Positions 54,248 through 62,095 of a stretch of 64,000 bases of DNA are shown here, in pieces. The notes under the pieces are model-generated. The model ran no database searches. It was not told the DNA's origin and saw nothing but the letters and a program-made list of their open reading frames with translations. Numbering within the stretch: position 1 is the first letter of the stretch; the number at the start of each line of letters is the position of its first letter. The stretch is from Catenovulum agarivorans YM01 (GTDB lineage Bacteria > Pseudomonadota > Gammaproteobacteria > Enterobacterales > Alteromonadaceae): positions 1 to 64,000 of the forward strand of contig NZ_JH767532.1 in assembly GCF_000281085.1 (NCBI RefSeq), given 5' to 3'. The translations under genes were made by a program, and so were the position numbers.

Positions 54248-54299
54248 GCGCCTCGTTTTCGGGAGTTATGAAAGAAACATGACATAACTTCAGTGAGAC

Positions 54300-54375
54300 G
54301 CGGCTGTAGCTCAGTTGGTAGAGCACAACCTTGCCAAGGTTGGGGTCACGAGTTCGAGTCTCGTTAGCCGCTCCA
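54300..54375 (+). tRNA. tRNA-Gly (GCC), copy 1
   Basis: 76 nt cloverleaf: acceptor GCGGCTG/TAGCCGC, anticodon loop CTTGCCAAG (GCC), T arm ACGAG-TTCGAGT-CTCGT, encoded TCCA end. First of six tRNAs; Gly-Cys-Leu order as in E. coli glyW-cysT-leuZ. Confidence 0.97.
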
Positions 54376-54382
54376 AAAGTGC

Positions 54383-54456
54383 GGCGGGTTGGCAGAGTGG
54401 CCATGCAGCGGATTGCAAATCCGTCTACCTCGGTTCGACTCCGGGACCCGCCTCCA
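54383..54456 (+). tRNA. tRNA-Cys (GCA)
   Basis: 74 nt: acceptor GGCGGGT/ACCCGCC, anticodon loop ATTGCAAAT (GCA), encoded TCCA end. Confidence 0.97.
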
Positions 54457-54486
54457 TTAAACGAAAACATGTTAGATAAAGTGTCT

Positions 54487-54573
54487 GCCCGGGTGGTGGA
54501 ATTGGTAGACACAAGGGATTTAAAATCCCTCGCTGGTAACAGCGTGCCGGTTCAAGTCCGGCCCCGGGCACCA
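54487..54573 (+). tRNA. tRNA-Leu (TAA), copy 1
   Basis: 87 nt with long variable arm; acceptor GCCCGGG/CCCGGGC, anticodon loop TTTAAAA (TAA), encoded ACCA end. Confidence 0.97.
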
Positions 54574-54598
54574 ATTTTATTTGCACTTTATTATGAGT

Positions 54599-54674
54599 GC
54601 GGCTGTAGCTCAGTTGGTAGAGCACAACCTTGCCAAGGTTGGGGTCACGAGTTCGAGTCTCGTTAGCCGCTCCA
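54599..54674 (+). tRNA. tRNA-Gly (GCC), copy 2
   Basis: Identical in sequence to the copy at 54300. Confidence 0.97.
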
Positions 54675-54704
54675 AAATTTGTTAGTTTTACATTGTTTTA
54701 TTAT

Positions 54705-54780
54705 GCGGCTGTAGCTCAGTTGGTAGAGCACAACCTTGCCAAGGTTGGGGTCACGAGTTCGAGTCTCGTTAGCCGCTCCA
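54705..54780 (+). tRNA. tRNA-Gly (GCC), copy 3
   Basis: Identical in sequence to the copies at 54300 and 54599. Confidence 0.97.
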
Positions 54781-54822
54781 AAATCTTGATTATATAAACT
54801 TTAGTTTATGTAATTCGTGTCT

Positions 54823-54909
54823 GCCCGGGTGGTGGAATTGGTAGACACAAGGGATTTAAAATCCCTCGCTGGTAACAGCGTGCCGGTTCAAGTCCGGCCC
54901 CGGGCACCA
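54823..54909 (+). tRNA. tRNA-Leu (TAA), copy 2
   Basis: Identical to the Leu copy at 54487, including the preceding GTGTCT; the Gly/Leu duplication spared tRNA-Cys. Confidence 0.97.
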
Positions 54910-55010
54910 TTCTTCTTGTTAAGAATGCTTCAAAATATACTTCTTATTACCTTTTAATACGACTGACTTCTTAAGTCATCCTATCTATCTCAAAAATGAT
55001 TTTACTATTT

Positions 55011-55190
55011 ATCCCGAGTTCAGGTTATTTATCTCTAGATCGCTGACTCGTTTGTCATTACTGCCGCATGCGGATAGTTATTCATCTATTAAGGTGTTTT
55101 TATCCATCTTTATGTCTGGCTATTAGTAGCAAAAATAATACAGAGGGATGGGTGTGCTGAGCAATTTTTATTACGCGCAGTTGAGGTTGT
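55011..55190. mobile_element. MITE-like element, copy 3 (mosaic ends)
   Basis: About 180 bp, no ORF. Right end TTACGCGCAGTTGAGGTTG (55171-55189) matches the end of the 14.6 kb copy; left end CCCGAGTTCAGGTTATTT (55013-55030) matches the end of the 51.5 kb copy. Internal stretches GCGGATAGTTATTCATCTAT and CTGGCTATTAGTAGCAAAAA are homologous to the reverse complement of the 14.6 kb copy. It occupies half of the 367-bp gap between tRNA-Leu and bfd; the rest (54910-55010, 55191-55276) shows nothing I can assign. Confidence 0.6.
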
Positions 55191-55276
55191 TTAAACCGTA
55201 AAACAGAATAACCTGTTTATTTTGTGGGGGAGGGTAGGGAATAGTGTGTGTAAGTGGTTGTTATTTTTGGCTGAGG

Positions 55277-55486
55277 TTATGCAAAAGCAGCAATCAATAA
55301 ATCGTTGTCTTCAATTTTGTGTTTTGGTTGTGCTTCACGCAAAATGTTGATCGCTTGTTTACGACATTTGCCACAATCATTTGCGATATCCATTTGTTTG
55401 CGTAGTTCAACTAAACTGCTACAGCCTTTTTCTGCTGCTGCAATTATGTCTTTATCAGTGATGCCATTACATAAACAAACGAACAT
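55277..55486 (-). CDS. bfd: Bacterioferritin-associated ferredoxin Bfd
   Basis: 69-residue [2Fe-2S] protein. Four ligand cysteines at C4, C6, C38 and C41 (FVCLCNG ... NDCGKCR). Bfd delivers electrons to bacterioferritin to mobilise iron. No bfr gene is adjacent. Stand-alone between the tRNA cluster and the divergent peroxiredoxin gene. Confidence 0.93.
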   Translation of the reverse strand: MFVCLCNGITDKDIIAAAEKGCSSLVELRKQMDIANDCGKCRKQAINILREAQPKHKIEDNDLLIAAFA

Positions 55487-55589
55487 ATAGAATATCCTCT
55501 ACAAAATATAGCTATATTATAAATGAGAAATATTCGTATTAGCAACTATGTTTTTAGATCTTTTCATAAAAAATAGTTGAGTTCTGCCC

Positions 55590-55617
55590 TTGGTTTTTAT
55601 TCATTCGCCTATATACT
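55590..55617 (+). promoter_or_regulatory. Candidate promoter of the peroxiredoxin gene
   Basis: TTGGTT (55590-55595), 16-bp spacer, TATACT (55612-55617), 75 bp before the start codon. No clear OxyR site could be assigned by eye. Confidence 0.45.
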
Positions 55618-55692
55618 CATTTCCAGTTATCGAATAATCATATTTATTCGCGATGTATATTCACGTTCACAATAATATAAATGGAGAATGTT

Positions 55693-56298
55693 ATGTCTGT
55701 ATTAGTAGGCCGTCCGGCTCCTGATTTCACAGCTGCAGCAGTTTTAGGTAATGGCGAAATCGTTGATAGCTTTACTTTAAGCGAAGCAATCAAAGGTAAA
55801 AAAGCAGTTATCTTTTTTTATCCTTTAGACTTCACTTTCGTATGTCCTTCAGAGTTAATCGCTTTCGACAAGCGTTTCGCTGAATTCCAAAAACGTGGTG
55901 TTGAAGTTATCGGTGTTTCTATCGATTCTCAATTCTCTCACAACGCATGGCGTAACACTCCAGTTAACCAAGGTGGTATTGGTGAAGTTCAATACACTTT
56001 AGTTGCTGACGTTAAACATGAAATCTGTCAAGCATACGACGTTGAGCATCCAGAAGCTGGTGTTGCTTTCCGTGGTTCTTTCTTAATTGACGAAGAAGGT
56101 AACGTACGTCACCAAGTAGTTAATGACTTACCATTAGGTCGTAACGTTGACGAAATGTTACGTATGGTTGATGCTTTAGCATTCCACCAAGAGCACGGTG
56201 AAGTTTGTCCTGCTGGTTGGAATCAAGGTGACAAAGGTATGGACGCTAGCCCTTCAGGTGTTGCTTCTTACCTTTCTGAGAACGCTGACAAGCTATAA
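55693..56298 (+). CDS. 2-Cys peroxiredoxin (AhpC/TSA family)
   Basis: 201 residues; reduces H2O2 and organic peroxides. Peroxidatic Cys51 in DFTFVCPSEL and resolving Cys in GEVCPAGW near 172; typical 2-Cys Prx of the Prx1/AhpC class. ATG 55693 is chosen: GGAG (55683-55686) is 6 nt upstream, while the ATG at 55681 lies on that site. Codon choice (GGT, CGT, GTT) looks like that of a highly expressed gene. Terminator follows at 56324. Confidence 0.94.
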   Translation: MSVLVGRPAPDFTAAAVLGNGEIVDSFTLSEAIKGKKAVIFFYPLDFTFVCPSELIAFDKRFAEFQKRGVEVIGVSIDSQFSHNAWRNTPVNQGGIGEVQYTLVADVKHEICQAYDVEHPEAGVAFRGSFLIDEEGNVRHQVVNDLPLGRNVDEMLRMVDALAFHQEHGEVCPAGWNQGDKGMDASPSGVASYLSENADKL

Positions 56299-56323
56299 TC
56301 GAATTTCAATAATTTGATTTATC

Positions 56324-56348
56324 AAAAGCCGGTTTATACCGGCTTTTT
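56324..56348 (+). terminator. Terminator after the peroxiredoxin gene
   Basis: AAAAGCCGGT, loop TTAT, ACCGGCTTTTT; GC-rich stem with U-tract 26 bp after the stop. Confidence 0.9.
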
Positions 56349-56369
56349 GCGTTTTTGGGGGAGTGCAAC

Positions 56370-56483
56370 AAAGCCCATTCTCAGCATAATTTTCTAAAAT
56401 CGCTGTAAACCCACTCCCTGGGCGCTCCCAAACGTCATCCAAGACGTTTGAAGTTTTAGAAAATTAGCATGTGAATAGGCTTT
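56370..56483 (-). repeat. Palindromic GGA-hairpin element, copy E
   Basis: Terminal repeats AAAGCCCATTC...TTTTCTAAAA (56370-56399) and TTTTAGAAAA...GAATAGGCTTT (56454-56483) pair at about 25 of 30 positions. On the minus strand the core reads CAAACGTC-TTGGAT-GACGTTTG, GGAGCG, CCCA-GGGAG-TGGG, TTTACAGCG: the same architecture as copies A-D with a different first stem. Confidence 0.72.
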
Positions 56484-56560
56484 TATCTGGCACATTTATC
56501 GTAGACGAATATTCAGCGAAGGTGTTGTTATAAAGGCAAATTTACAACCATAAGAAAAAG

Positions 56561-56743
56561 CGTTAGAGCAATGACTTAGAGCAAAATTTCTTTTTCATGG
56601 GCGAATCAGAACCGAAGCACCGCTTCGCAGTCTGATGAGGTGGAGCCAAGGAGGGCGACAGGGCCAGCCCTTCATGGATGAATAGTCGGCTCAAGATTGG
56701 TTTGATTCCAGAACAGCGGTTTTGCGAAAGTTATGCTCTAGCG
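56561..56743 (+). repeat. Structured palindromic element F
   Basis: About 183 bp with imperfect inverted ends (CGTTAGAGCA..., 56561; ...TGCTCTAGCG, to 56743). Inside: hairpin ATCAGA...CGAAGC-ACC-GCTTCG...TCTGAT (56605-56636) and a domain closed by GAGCC/GGCTC (56643-56692) containing GGGC/GCCC and TTCA-TGGA-TGAA. No ORF. Different family from copy E but again with a GGA-loop hairpin. The remaining gap to rnt (56744-56819) shows nothing clear. Confidence 0.5.
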
Positions 56744-56819
56744 ATTTTGAGCATGTTACACTGAAATTGCAGTAAACCTCGTAACACGTAACTCTCATGC
56801 AATTATACCGCGTGAATTT

Positions 56820-57461
56820 CTACTTCTCAGAAGCAGCTTCTTCAGGCTCTTGCCAGCCACCTAAACTTTTCCACTTATTCACCATATAACAAAAAAGCTC
56901 AGCGGTTTTTTGTGTATCGTACAAGGCAGAATGCGCTTCTTTATTATCAAACTCAATACCCGCAGCTTTACAGGCTTTCACCAACACAGTTTGCCCTAAA
57001 GTTAAACCGGCTAAACTTGTGGTATCAAAAGATACAAAAGGATGTAACGGGCTACGTTTAATATTCGCACGGGCAATTGCAGCATTGACAAAACCCATAT
57101 CAAAAGCCGAATTATGTGCAACCATAACTGAACGTTGGCAATTGTAGTGTTTCTGACGTTTGCGAATTTGTTTAAAGATCTCTTGCAGCGCAGCTCTTTC
57201 ATCCACAGCAGCTCTGAGTGGATTACTCGGGTCTATACCATTGAACTCTAAAGCTGACTGCTCAAGCACCGAACCTTCAAACGGCTCAATATTAAACTGA
57301 ATGGTTTCACCGCAATAAAACTCACCATCCTCATTCATCTCGGTTAGAGTTGCAGCAATTTCTAATAAGGCGTTTTTCTGTGGATCAAAACCAGCAGTTT
57401 CAACGTCAATAACAACAGGGTAATACCCACGAAATCTATTTTTTAGCTGTGCATGTGGCAT
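56820..57461 (-). CDS. rnt: Ribonuclease T
   Basis: DEDDh 3'-5' exonuclease that matures tRNA and other stable RNA 3' ends; 213 residues. Exo I VIDVETAGFDPQKNALLEI near 18-36, Exo II HNSAFDMGFVNAAI near 118-131, Exo III HSALYDTQKTAELF near 181-194 (catalytic His). Divergent from motY, an arrangement I recall from vibrios. Confidence 0.95.
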   Translation of the reverse strand: MPHAQLKNRFRGYYPVVIDVETAGFDPQKNALLEIAATLTEMNEDGEFYCGETIQFNIEPFEGSVLEQSALEFNGIDPSNPLRAAVDERAALQEIFKQIRKRQKHYNCQRSVMVAHNSAFDMGFVNAAIARANIKRSPLHPFVSFDTTSLAGLTLGQTVLVKACKAAGIEFDNKEAHSALYDTQKTAELFCYMVNKWKSLGGWQEPEEAASEK

Positions 57462-57629
57462 AAAATAAAAACAGGTGCCAATATGGAAAAATTGCTGAGC
57501 ATTATGCCAGAATTAACTTAGTTGCTCACCCGTTGTATAAAAGTAATTTGGTCTAAAACTTGCTAAATCATAAATAATTGTCTGTTTGTCTATGATCAAG
57601 TCAAAGTTTTGTCGCTGGAGAAAGGTTAA

Positions 57630-58511
57630 ATGTTAGGTAAAATTGCTCAATTAGCCGCTATTGTGAGCCTTGGATATGCCGGGCAGGTTTTAGCCGATGT
57701 ACGGCATTATCAAGCCTCAATTGCCGATTCTAAATGGGTAAACCAACAAAATGCACGACTCAGTTGCAGTTTAGAGCACCCAATTCCGCGTTATGGCAAA
57801 GTGGTCTTTTCTAGCGTTGCAAGCCGCGCCACGAATATGACAGTTAATTTAGACATGTTAAAAACACCACATGGTTACGACATGGCCAAAGTATTGTCAG
57901 TACCACCCACACATAGAGCCGGTGTACCGAGCCGTGAAATTATTGATATGCAGCTGTTGCAACAATTTGATGGTGAGTTAATTGATAAACCAGCTTGGAC
58001 TATGTTATCTGAACTAGAAAAAGGCATGTCACCAACCTTTTATTACAAAGACTGGTATAGCGATTTTGATCATATAACTGTTGCTATTAGCTCAGCCAAT
58101 TTCCACAACGCCTATGAAAGTTTTTTAACCTGTATGGATAACTTACTGCCATTTAACTTCGATGATATCAGTTTAACTGTATTAACTTATCAAAGTAATA
58201 AAGCTGAATTGACCAAAAATTCGAAAAAACGTTTAGCCATGATAGCTGAATATTTAAAGCAGGATGCTCAGCTAGATTTAGTTTTACTCGATGGTTTTAG
58301 TGATAGTTATGGTGGCCGTTGGCACAACGAACAACTTGCCAAACAAAGAGCTGAAAATATTCGTAACTTTTTTACTGAAGCTGGGGTAGATGCAAAACGA
58401 ATAGAAGTTGATAGTTACGGCGAGCGACGCCACATTGCAACCAATCAGAATGTATTGGGCCGGGCAAAAAACCGTCGTGTGGTTATTCGTATGGAACGTG
58501 AAATTCAGTAA
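57630..58511 (+). CDS. motY: Sodium-type flagellar stator ring protein MotY
   Basis: 293 residues with a signal peptide (cleavage near residue 22, VLADV), a MotY N-terminal domain (about 23-170; Cys pair in LSCSLEHP and LTCMDNL) and a C-terminal OmpA-like peptidoglycan-binding domain (VLLDGFSDSYGG...LAKQRAENIRNFF, VDSYGERRHIA, NRRVVI). MotY forms the T ring that anchors PomAB-type stators around the basal body. Next to rnt, supporting the call over a generic OmpA protein. Confidence 0.9.
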   Translation: MLGKIAQLAAIVSLGYAGQVLADVRHYQASIADSKWVNQQNARLSCSLEHPIPRYGKVVFSSVASRATNMTVNLDMLKTPHGYDMAKVLSVPPTHRAGVPSREIIDMQLLQQFDGELIDKPAWTMLSELEKGMSPTFYYKDWYSDFDHITVAISSANFHNAYESFLTCMDNLLPFNFDDISLTVLTYQSNKAELTKNSKKRLAMIAEYLKQDAQLDLVLLDGFSDSYGGRWHNEQLAKQRAENIRNFFTEAGVDAKRIEVDSYGERRHIATNQNVLGRAKNRRVVIRMEREIQ

Positions 58512-58521
58512 TACTTCAATG

Positions 58522-58553
58522 AGCATTAGCCATCATTTAATCGCTAATGCTCC
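58522..58553. terminator. Hairpin between convergent motY and DUF3010
   Basis: GAGCATTAGC / GCTAATGCTC, perfect 10-bp stem with a 12-nt loop, midway between the two stop codons. No U-tract on either side, so its strength as a terminator is uncertain. Confidence 0.5.
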
Positions 58554-58570
58554 TAGATATACCCTAGAGG

Positions 58571-59014
58571 TTACTCTTCAATTTTGAAGTGCTTTTTCAT
58601 TGAAAAGCTATAGGCTGTAACAAAAGCACTTTGTTGGAAACCTTTTAAGCCTGTTTCTTTAAAGTCTACTGGAATAGGGTTGCGTTTAATCACAGCTTTT
58701 TCTGTTTGTGGGCTTTGAATTTCAACCGTTACATTTTCCAATAGTTGAATCGCGGCTTCTAGTTTAAAACCTAATGCACTGCCAGCAAACTTGCCTTTCA
58801 TTGGTCTTTCTTTAATCACTACATGTTCTACTTTGTAGTCATGCATTAATTTGCCAAAAGTAAATTGGAAATCAGCTAAACCTTCAGCTGAACTGGCATC
58901 AGTTAAAACTACTTTTTGCGCTCGGCAGTTTGGAATATCAAATACATCACCATCCATAGTTAACAAACAAATAATGGCTTCGTTTGACTTAATTTCTACA
59001 CCACAAACTTTCAC
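58571..59014 (-). CDS. DUF3010 family protein
   Basis: 147 residues, soluble. Opens MKVCGVEIKSNEAIICLL and contains VEHVVIKERPMKGKFAGSALGFKLEAAIQLL, the pattern of DUF3010, a family of small gammaproteobacterial proteins with a RuvC/RNase H-like strand order. Function unknown. Convergent with motY and divergent from gshA. Confidence 0.82.
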   Translation of the reverse strand: MKVCGVEIKSNEAIICLLTMDGDVFDIPNCRAQKVVLTDASSAEGLADFQFTFGKLMHDYKVEHVVIKERPMKGKFAGSALGFKLEAAIQLLENVTVEIQSPQTEKAVIKRNPIPVDFKETGLKGFQQSAFVTAYSFSMKKHFKIEE

Positions 59015-59231
59015 TTAGCTACTCCAACACTTGTAAATATACACAAAAGATAAACAGACCCTAGTTTACTGTAATTTTGTCCTCATATATACGGTCTAAC
59101 TAGCAACAAGACTAAACTTAAATCAATTTTGTTGCTGAGTAGCAAAACTATTGGGTTTATACTCAAGTCGCTTGGGTATAACTAACTTTTCGGGTATTTT
59201 GTTTACCATCTTTTTTATTGAGGAAAATTGC

Positions 59232-60791
59232 GTGAATTTAGCTGATTCGATTGAACTATTTTTTCAACAACATGGTGTGCAGTATGCCAATAGTTTAAAT
59301 AGAGGTATCGAAAAAGAAGCATTACGCATTACGCCCACAGGACGCTTGTCGACACAACCTCATCCAGCGCCTTTAGGCGCAGCTTTAACTAACCCGTACA
59401 TAACAACTGACTATGCAGAAAGTTTGTTAGAATTTATCACGCCTGTTGAGAACAATGCGCAAACCAGCATAGATCAATTAATCGATTTGCATAAATTTGC
59501 TTACAGCCACCAAGGTGATGAACTGTTATGGCCTATGAGCATGCCGTGTTTTGTTGGTTGTGAAGCAGATATTCAAATTGCCCAATACGGCAGCTCGAAT
59601 ATAGGTAAAATGAAAACCCTCTATCGTGAAGGTCTAAAACATAGATATGGCAGTTATATGCAGGTGATATCTGGTGTGCATTTTAACTTTTCATTTCCTG
59701 ATAGTTTTTGGCAAGAGTTGGCTCAGTCGGAAGGGCAAAATTTAACGCAAGATTATATTTCGGCTAAATATCTGGCTGTGCTGAGAAATATCAAACGTCA
59801 TTTGTGGATTTTAGCTTATTTATTTGGTGCTTCTCCTGCATTATGTGGTTCATTCTTAAAAGGTAAAAAGTCTAATTATCCGTTTAAAACAGTTGGCAAA
59901 GGCACCTCGTATTTACCCTATGCGACGGCTTTACGTTTAAGTGATTTGGGATATACCAATAAAGCGCAAGCGGCTTTAAGTATTCGCTACAATAATTTGG
60001 CTGAGTATATTCACGGACTTAAACAAGCGATAAAAATGCCATCAGCGGATTTTGCCCACATCAAAGCAGGTGAACAGGGTGAATATCAGCAGTTGAACAA
60101 AAACGTTTTGCAAATCGAAAATGAATATTACTCACCTGTTCGTCCAAAACGTGTCGCCAACAGTGGTGAAAAACCAACGGATGCTTTGTTACGCGGTGGG
60201 GTTCAGTATATTGAGCTGCGAGCTTTGGATATTGACCCTTTTTCTCCTGCCGGTGTTAATATTGAACAAATCAGATTCTTAGATCTATTTTTAACTTGGT
60301 GTGTGCTCAGTGAATCGCCAGAAATTCACAGCTGTAGTGAATTTTTAAATGCAGCTAATTTGCAGCAAACATTATTATATGGACGTAAGCCTGGGGTATT
60401 GTTAGATAAATCAGGCGAAAAAATTGCGTTAACTGATTGGGCCGAGCAAATAATGATAGAGCTTAGCCAACTGGCGAGCTACTTTGATGGTGCTGACTCG
60501 AATGATTATCAAAATGCGTTAAATACTCAAAGAGAAAAACTATTAAACCCTGAGTTAACCCCTTCCGGAAAAATTGTTGCTGCGTTAACAGGCAATGGTT
60601 GGGATAATGCGACTTTAGGGTTAAATATTGCTGCTGAGTTTAAACAAGCAGCGCTTGAGCGTGATTATGTGCAGTTTAGCCAAGAATATTTGCAGCAAAC
60701 CAGTCAACAAAGTGTGGTTAAACAACAAGCTATAGAGCAAACACCACAAGCTGAGTTTGCCGATTTTTTAAATGATTATTTTGCAAAATAG
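59232..60791 (+). CDS. gshA: Glutamate-cysteine ligase
   Basis: First step of glutathione synthesis, 519 residues, matching the E. coli type I enzyme (518). N-terminal NSLNRGIEKEALRITPTGRLS near 18-38; YAESLLEFITPV; SGVHFNFSFPD; YIELRALDIDPFSPAGV near 330. GTG 59232 is chosen with GAGGA 7 nt upstream; upstream in-frame TTG codons would add 27 residues unlike the family. Followed by a small lipoprotein gene 4 bp later. Confidence 0.95.
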   Translation: MNLADSIELFFQQHGVQYANSLNRGIEKEALRITPTGRLSTQPHPAPLGAALTNPYITTDYAESLLEFITPVENNAQTSIDQLIDLHKFAYSHQGDELLWPMSMPCFVGCEADIQIAQYGSSNIGKMKTLYREGLKHRYGSYMQVISGVHFNFSFPDSFWQELAQSEGQNLTQDYISAKYLAVLRNIKRHLWILAYLFGASPALCGSFLKGKKSNYPFKTVGKGTSYLPYATALRLSDLGYTNKAQAALSIRYNNLAEYIHGLKQAIKMPSADFAHIKAGEQGEYQQLNKNVLQIENEYYSPVRPKRVANSGEKPTDALLRGGVQYIELRALDIDPFSPAGVNIEQIRFLDLFLTWCVLSESPEIHSCSEFLNAANLQQTLLYGRKPGVLLDKSGEKIALTDWAEQIMIELSQLASYFDGADSNDYQNALNTQREKLLNPELTPSGKIVAALTGNGWDNATLGLNIAAEFKQAALERDYVQFSQEYLQQTSQQSVVKQQAIEQTPQAEFADFLNDYFAK

Positions 60792-60795
60792 TAAT

Positions 60796-61416
60796 ATGCT
60801 GAAATTCAAATTATATATGGGACTGTTGATTGCTAGCGCAACGCTTGCGGGCTGTGCAACGTCACCGCCACAGAAGCCAGATGATTTATGTGAAATCTTT
60901 TATGAGCATAGAGACTGGTACGATGCGGCAGCTGATGCTAGAGATAAGTGGGGTGTGCCAATTCATATTCCAATGGCAATGATGTACCAAGAAAGTTCTT
61001 TTAAATCAGATGCTCAGCCACCAATGGAGTATTTTTTAGGTTTTATTCCGATTGGTCGTGCCAGTAGCGCCTATGGTTATTCACAAGCTAAAACAATGAC
61101 TTGGGATGACTATAAACGTGAAACAGGCAATGGTTGGGCCGACAGAGACGACTTTGAAGATGCGATAGATTTTATGGGTTGGTTTATTTATAAAACGCAT
61201 AAAATTAACGGCGTTTCAAAATGGGATGCGAACAAACAATATTTGAACTACCACGAAGGTTGGGGTGGTTATCGCAAAAAAACTTATAGTAAAAAGAAAT
61301 GGTTACAAAATGTAGCACTTAAAGTACAGCGTCGTGCAGAAACTTATGGTGCGCAATTAAAACGCTGTGAAGAAGACTTACAAAGTGGCTGGTTGTGGCG
61401 ACTGTTTTTTGGCTAG
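60796..61416 (+). CDS. Transglycosylase SLT-domain lipoprotein
   Basis: 206 residues. Lipoprotein signal with lipobox LAGC (Cys near residue 20), then an SLT-like region: VPIHIPMAMMYQESSFKSDA with the ES catalytic pair near 60, SAYGYSQAKTMTWDDYKRETG and YLNYHEGWGGY. Predicted outer-membrane-attached peptidoglycan hydrolase. ATG 60796 gives the signal peptide directly; an upstream ATG at 60772 lies in gshA. Likely co-transcribed with gshA. Confidence 0.85.
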   Translation: MLKFKLYMGLLIASATLAGCATSPPQKPDDLCEIFYEHRDWYDAAADARDKWGVPIHIPMAMMYQESSFKSDAQPPMEYFLGFIPIGRASSAYGYSQAKTMTWDDYKRETGNGWADRDDFEDAIDFMGWFIYKTHKINGVSKWDANKQYLNYHEGWGGYRKKTYSKKKWLQNVALKVQRRAETYGAQLKRCEEDLQSGWLWRLFFG

Positions 61417-61646
61417 AACACCCGTCTTATGGTCAGTTGTTCCGATTTTGTGTGAATAAGTAATTTTTTAATTAATAAATTGTTATATGTTATTTCTTTT
61501 TGTTAGCAAAGCAACTTAGGCTTGTTTTGCTAACTGCATGATTCTACTTTAAACCTGTAATTACTTAAATAACAAGACTTTTGGTCAGTTACTCCTCGCA
61601 AATATTTCATTTCTGCAATCTATTTTCATTCAACTAGGCTTAAGTC

Positions 61647-61676
61647 AAAAGGGCATGGCCCTTTTACTTTTTTTGA
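61647..61676 (+). terminator. Intergenic terminator/attenuator before the orphan gene
   Basis: AAAAGGGC, loop ATG, GCCCTTTT then ACTTTTTTT. It lies 230 bp after the SLT lipoprotein gene and only 23 bp before the next ATG, so it may terminate read-through or attenuate the downstream gene. The rest of the 281-bp gap (61417-61646) is AT-rich and shows no gene. Confidence 0.7.
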
Positions 61677-61698
61677 TAAAAGCAGTTGAGGGTTTTGT

Positions 61699-62079
61699 AT
61701 GCAAGTTACGCAGCAAGCAGCGACTAAACCGTACACTTCAAGGAATTGGCAAATTAAAACGATAGATGGATTGTGTTTAATCGCGGAGCAAGGTCAGTTG
61801 AAGCTGACTGGACAAACCAATGCGGCAAATGCAATGTGGAAGTTTAGAGCTGGCCATGACATAGGTTTGTATCAAATTTATAATGCAGTGAGTGGTGAAG
61901 TACTGATAGACAGTATTAACGGTGGTCATGATGAATGGGCTGTTGAACCTTGTTATCAAGGCTATTGTCATTTAGTTAGCCCAGGCGGTTTATTCAGACA
62001 TTTTGAACGCTGTAATGACAGTGTGCAAGGTGTTGCAACTTTCAAATTTATTGAATACGAAAAATGGTATTTAACCTGA
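61699..62079 (+). CDS. Hypothetical protein, small soluble orphan
   Basis: 126 residues, no signal peptide. A Trp/Gly/Asp-containing beta-rich pattern (WKFRAGHDIGLYQIYNAVSGEVLIDSINGG) faintly recalls beta-trefoil lectin repeats, but only one clear unit is visible. Four Cys (LCLIAE, PCYQGYC, RCND). GTTGAGGG precedes ATG at a short distance. Its last codons overlap an 18-bp perfect palindrome. Not recognised. Confidence 0.7.
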   Translation: MQVTQQAATKPYTSRNWQIKTIDGLCLIAEQGQLKLTGQTNAANAMWKFRAGHDIGLYQIYNAVSGEVLIDSINGGHDEWAVEPCYQGYCHLVSPGGLFRHFERCNDSVQGVATFKFIEYEKWYLT

Positions 62080-62089
62080 ATTCAGGTTA
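62072..62089. repeat. Perfect palindrome TAACCTGAATTCAGGTTA
   Basis: Eighteen-bp perfect palindrome covering the stop codon of the orphan gene. Each half equals the outer 9 bp of the 51.5 kb MITE-like element (TAACCTGAA). It also lies between convergent genes. Confidence 0.6.
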
Positions 62090-62095
62090 CCAAAC

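Noticed and set aside
54231-54666. Open frames on both strands over the tRNA cluster
   Set aside because: They translate tRNA sequence; all six tRNAs fold well, so the frames are chance.
54300-55276. tRNA-anchored integrative element
   Set aside because: No integrase and no partial tRNA repeat seen near the cluster; duplicates are complete tRNA genes.
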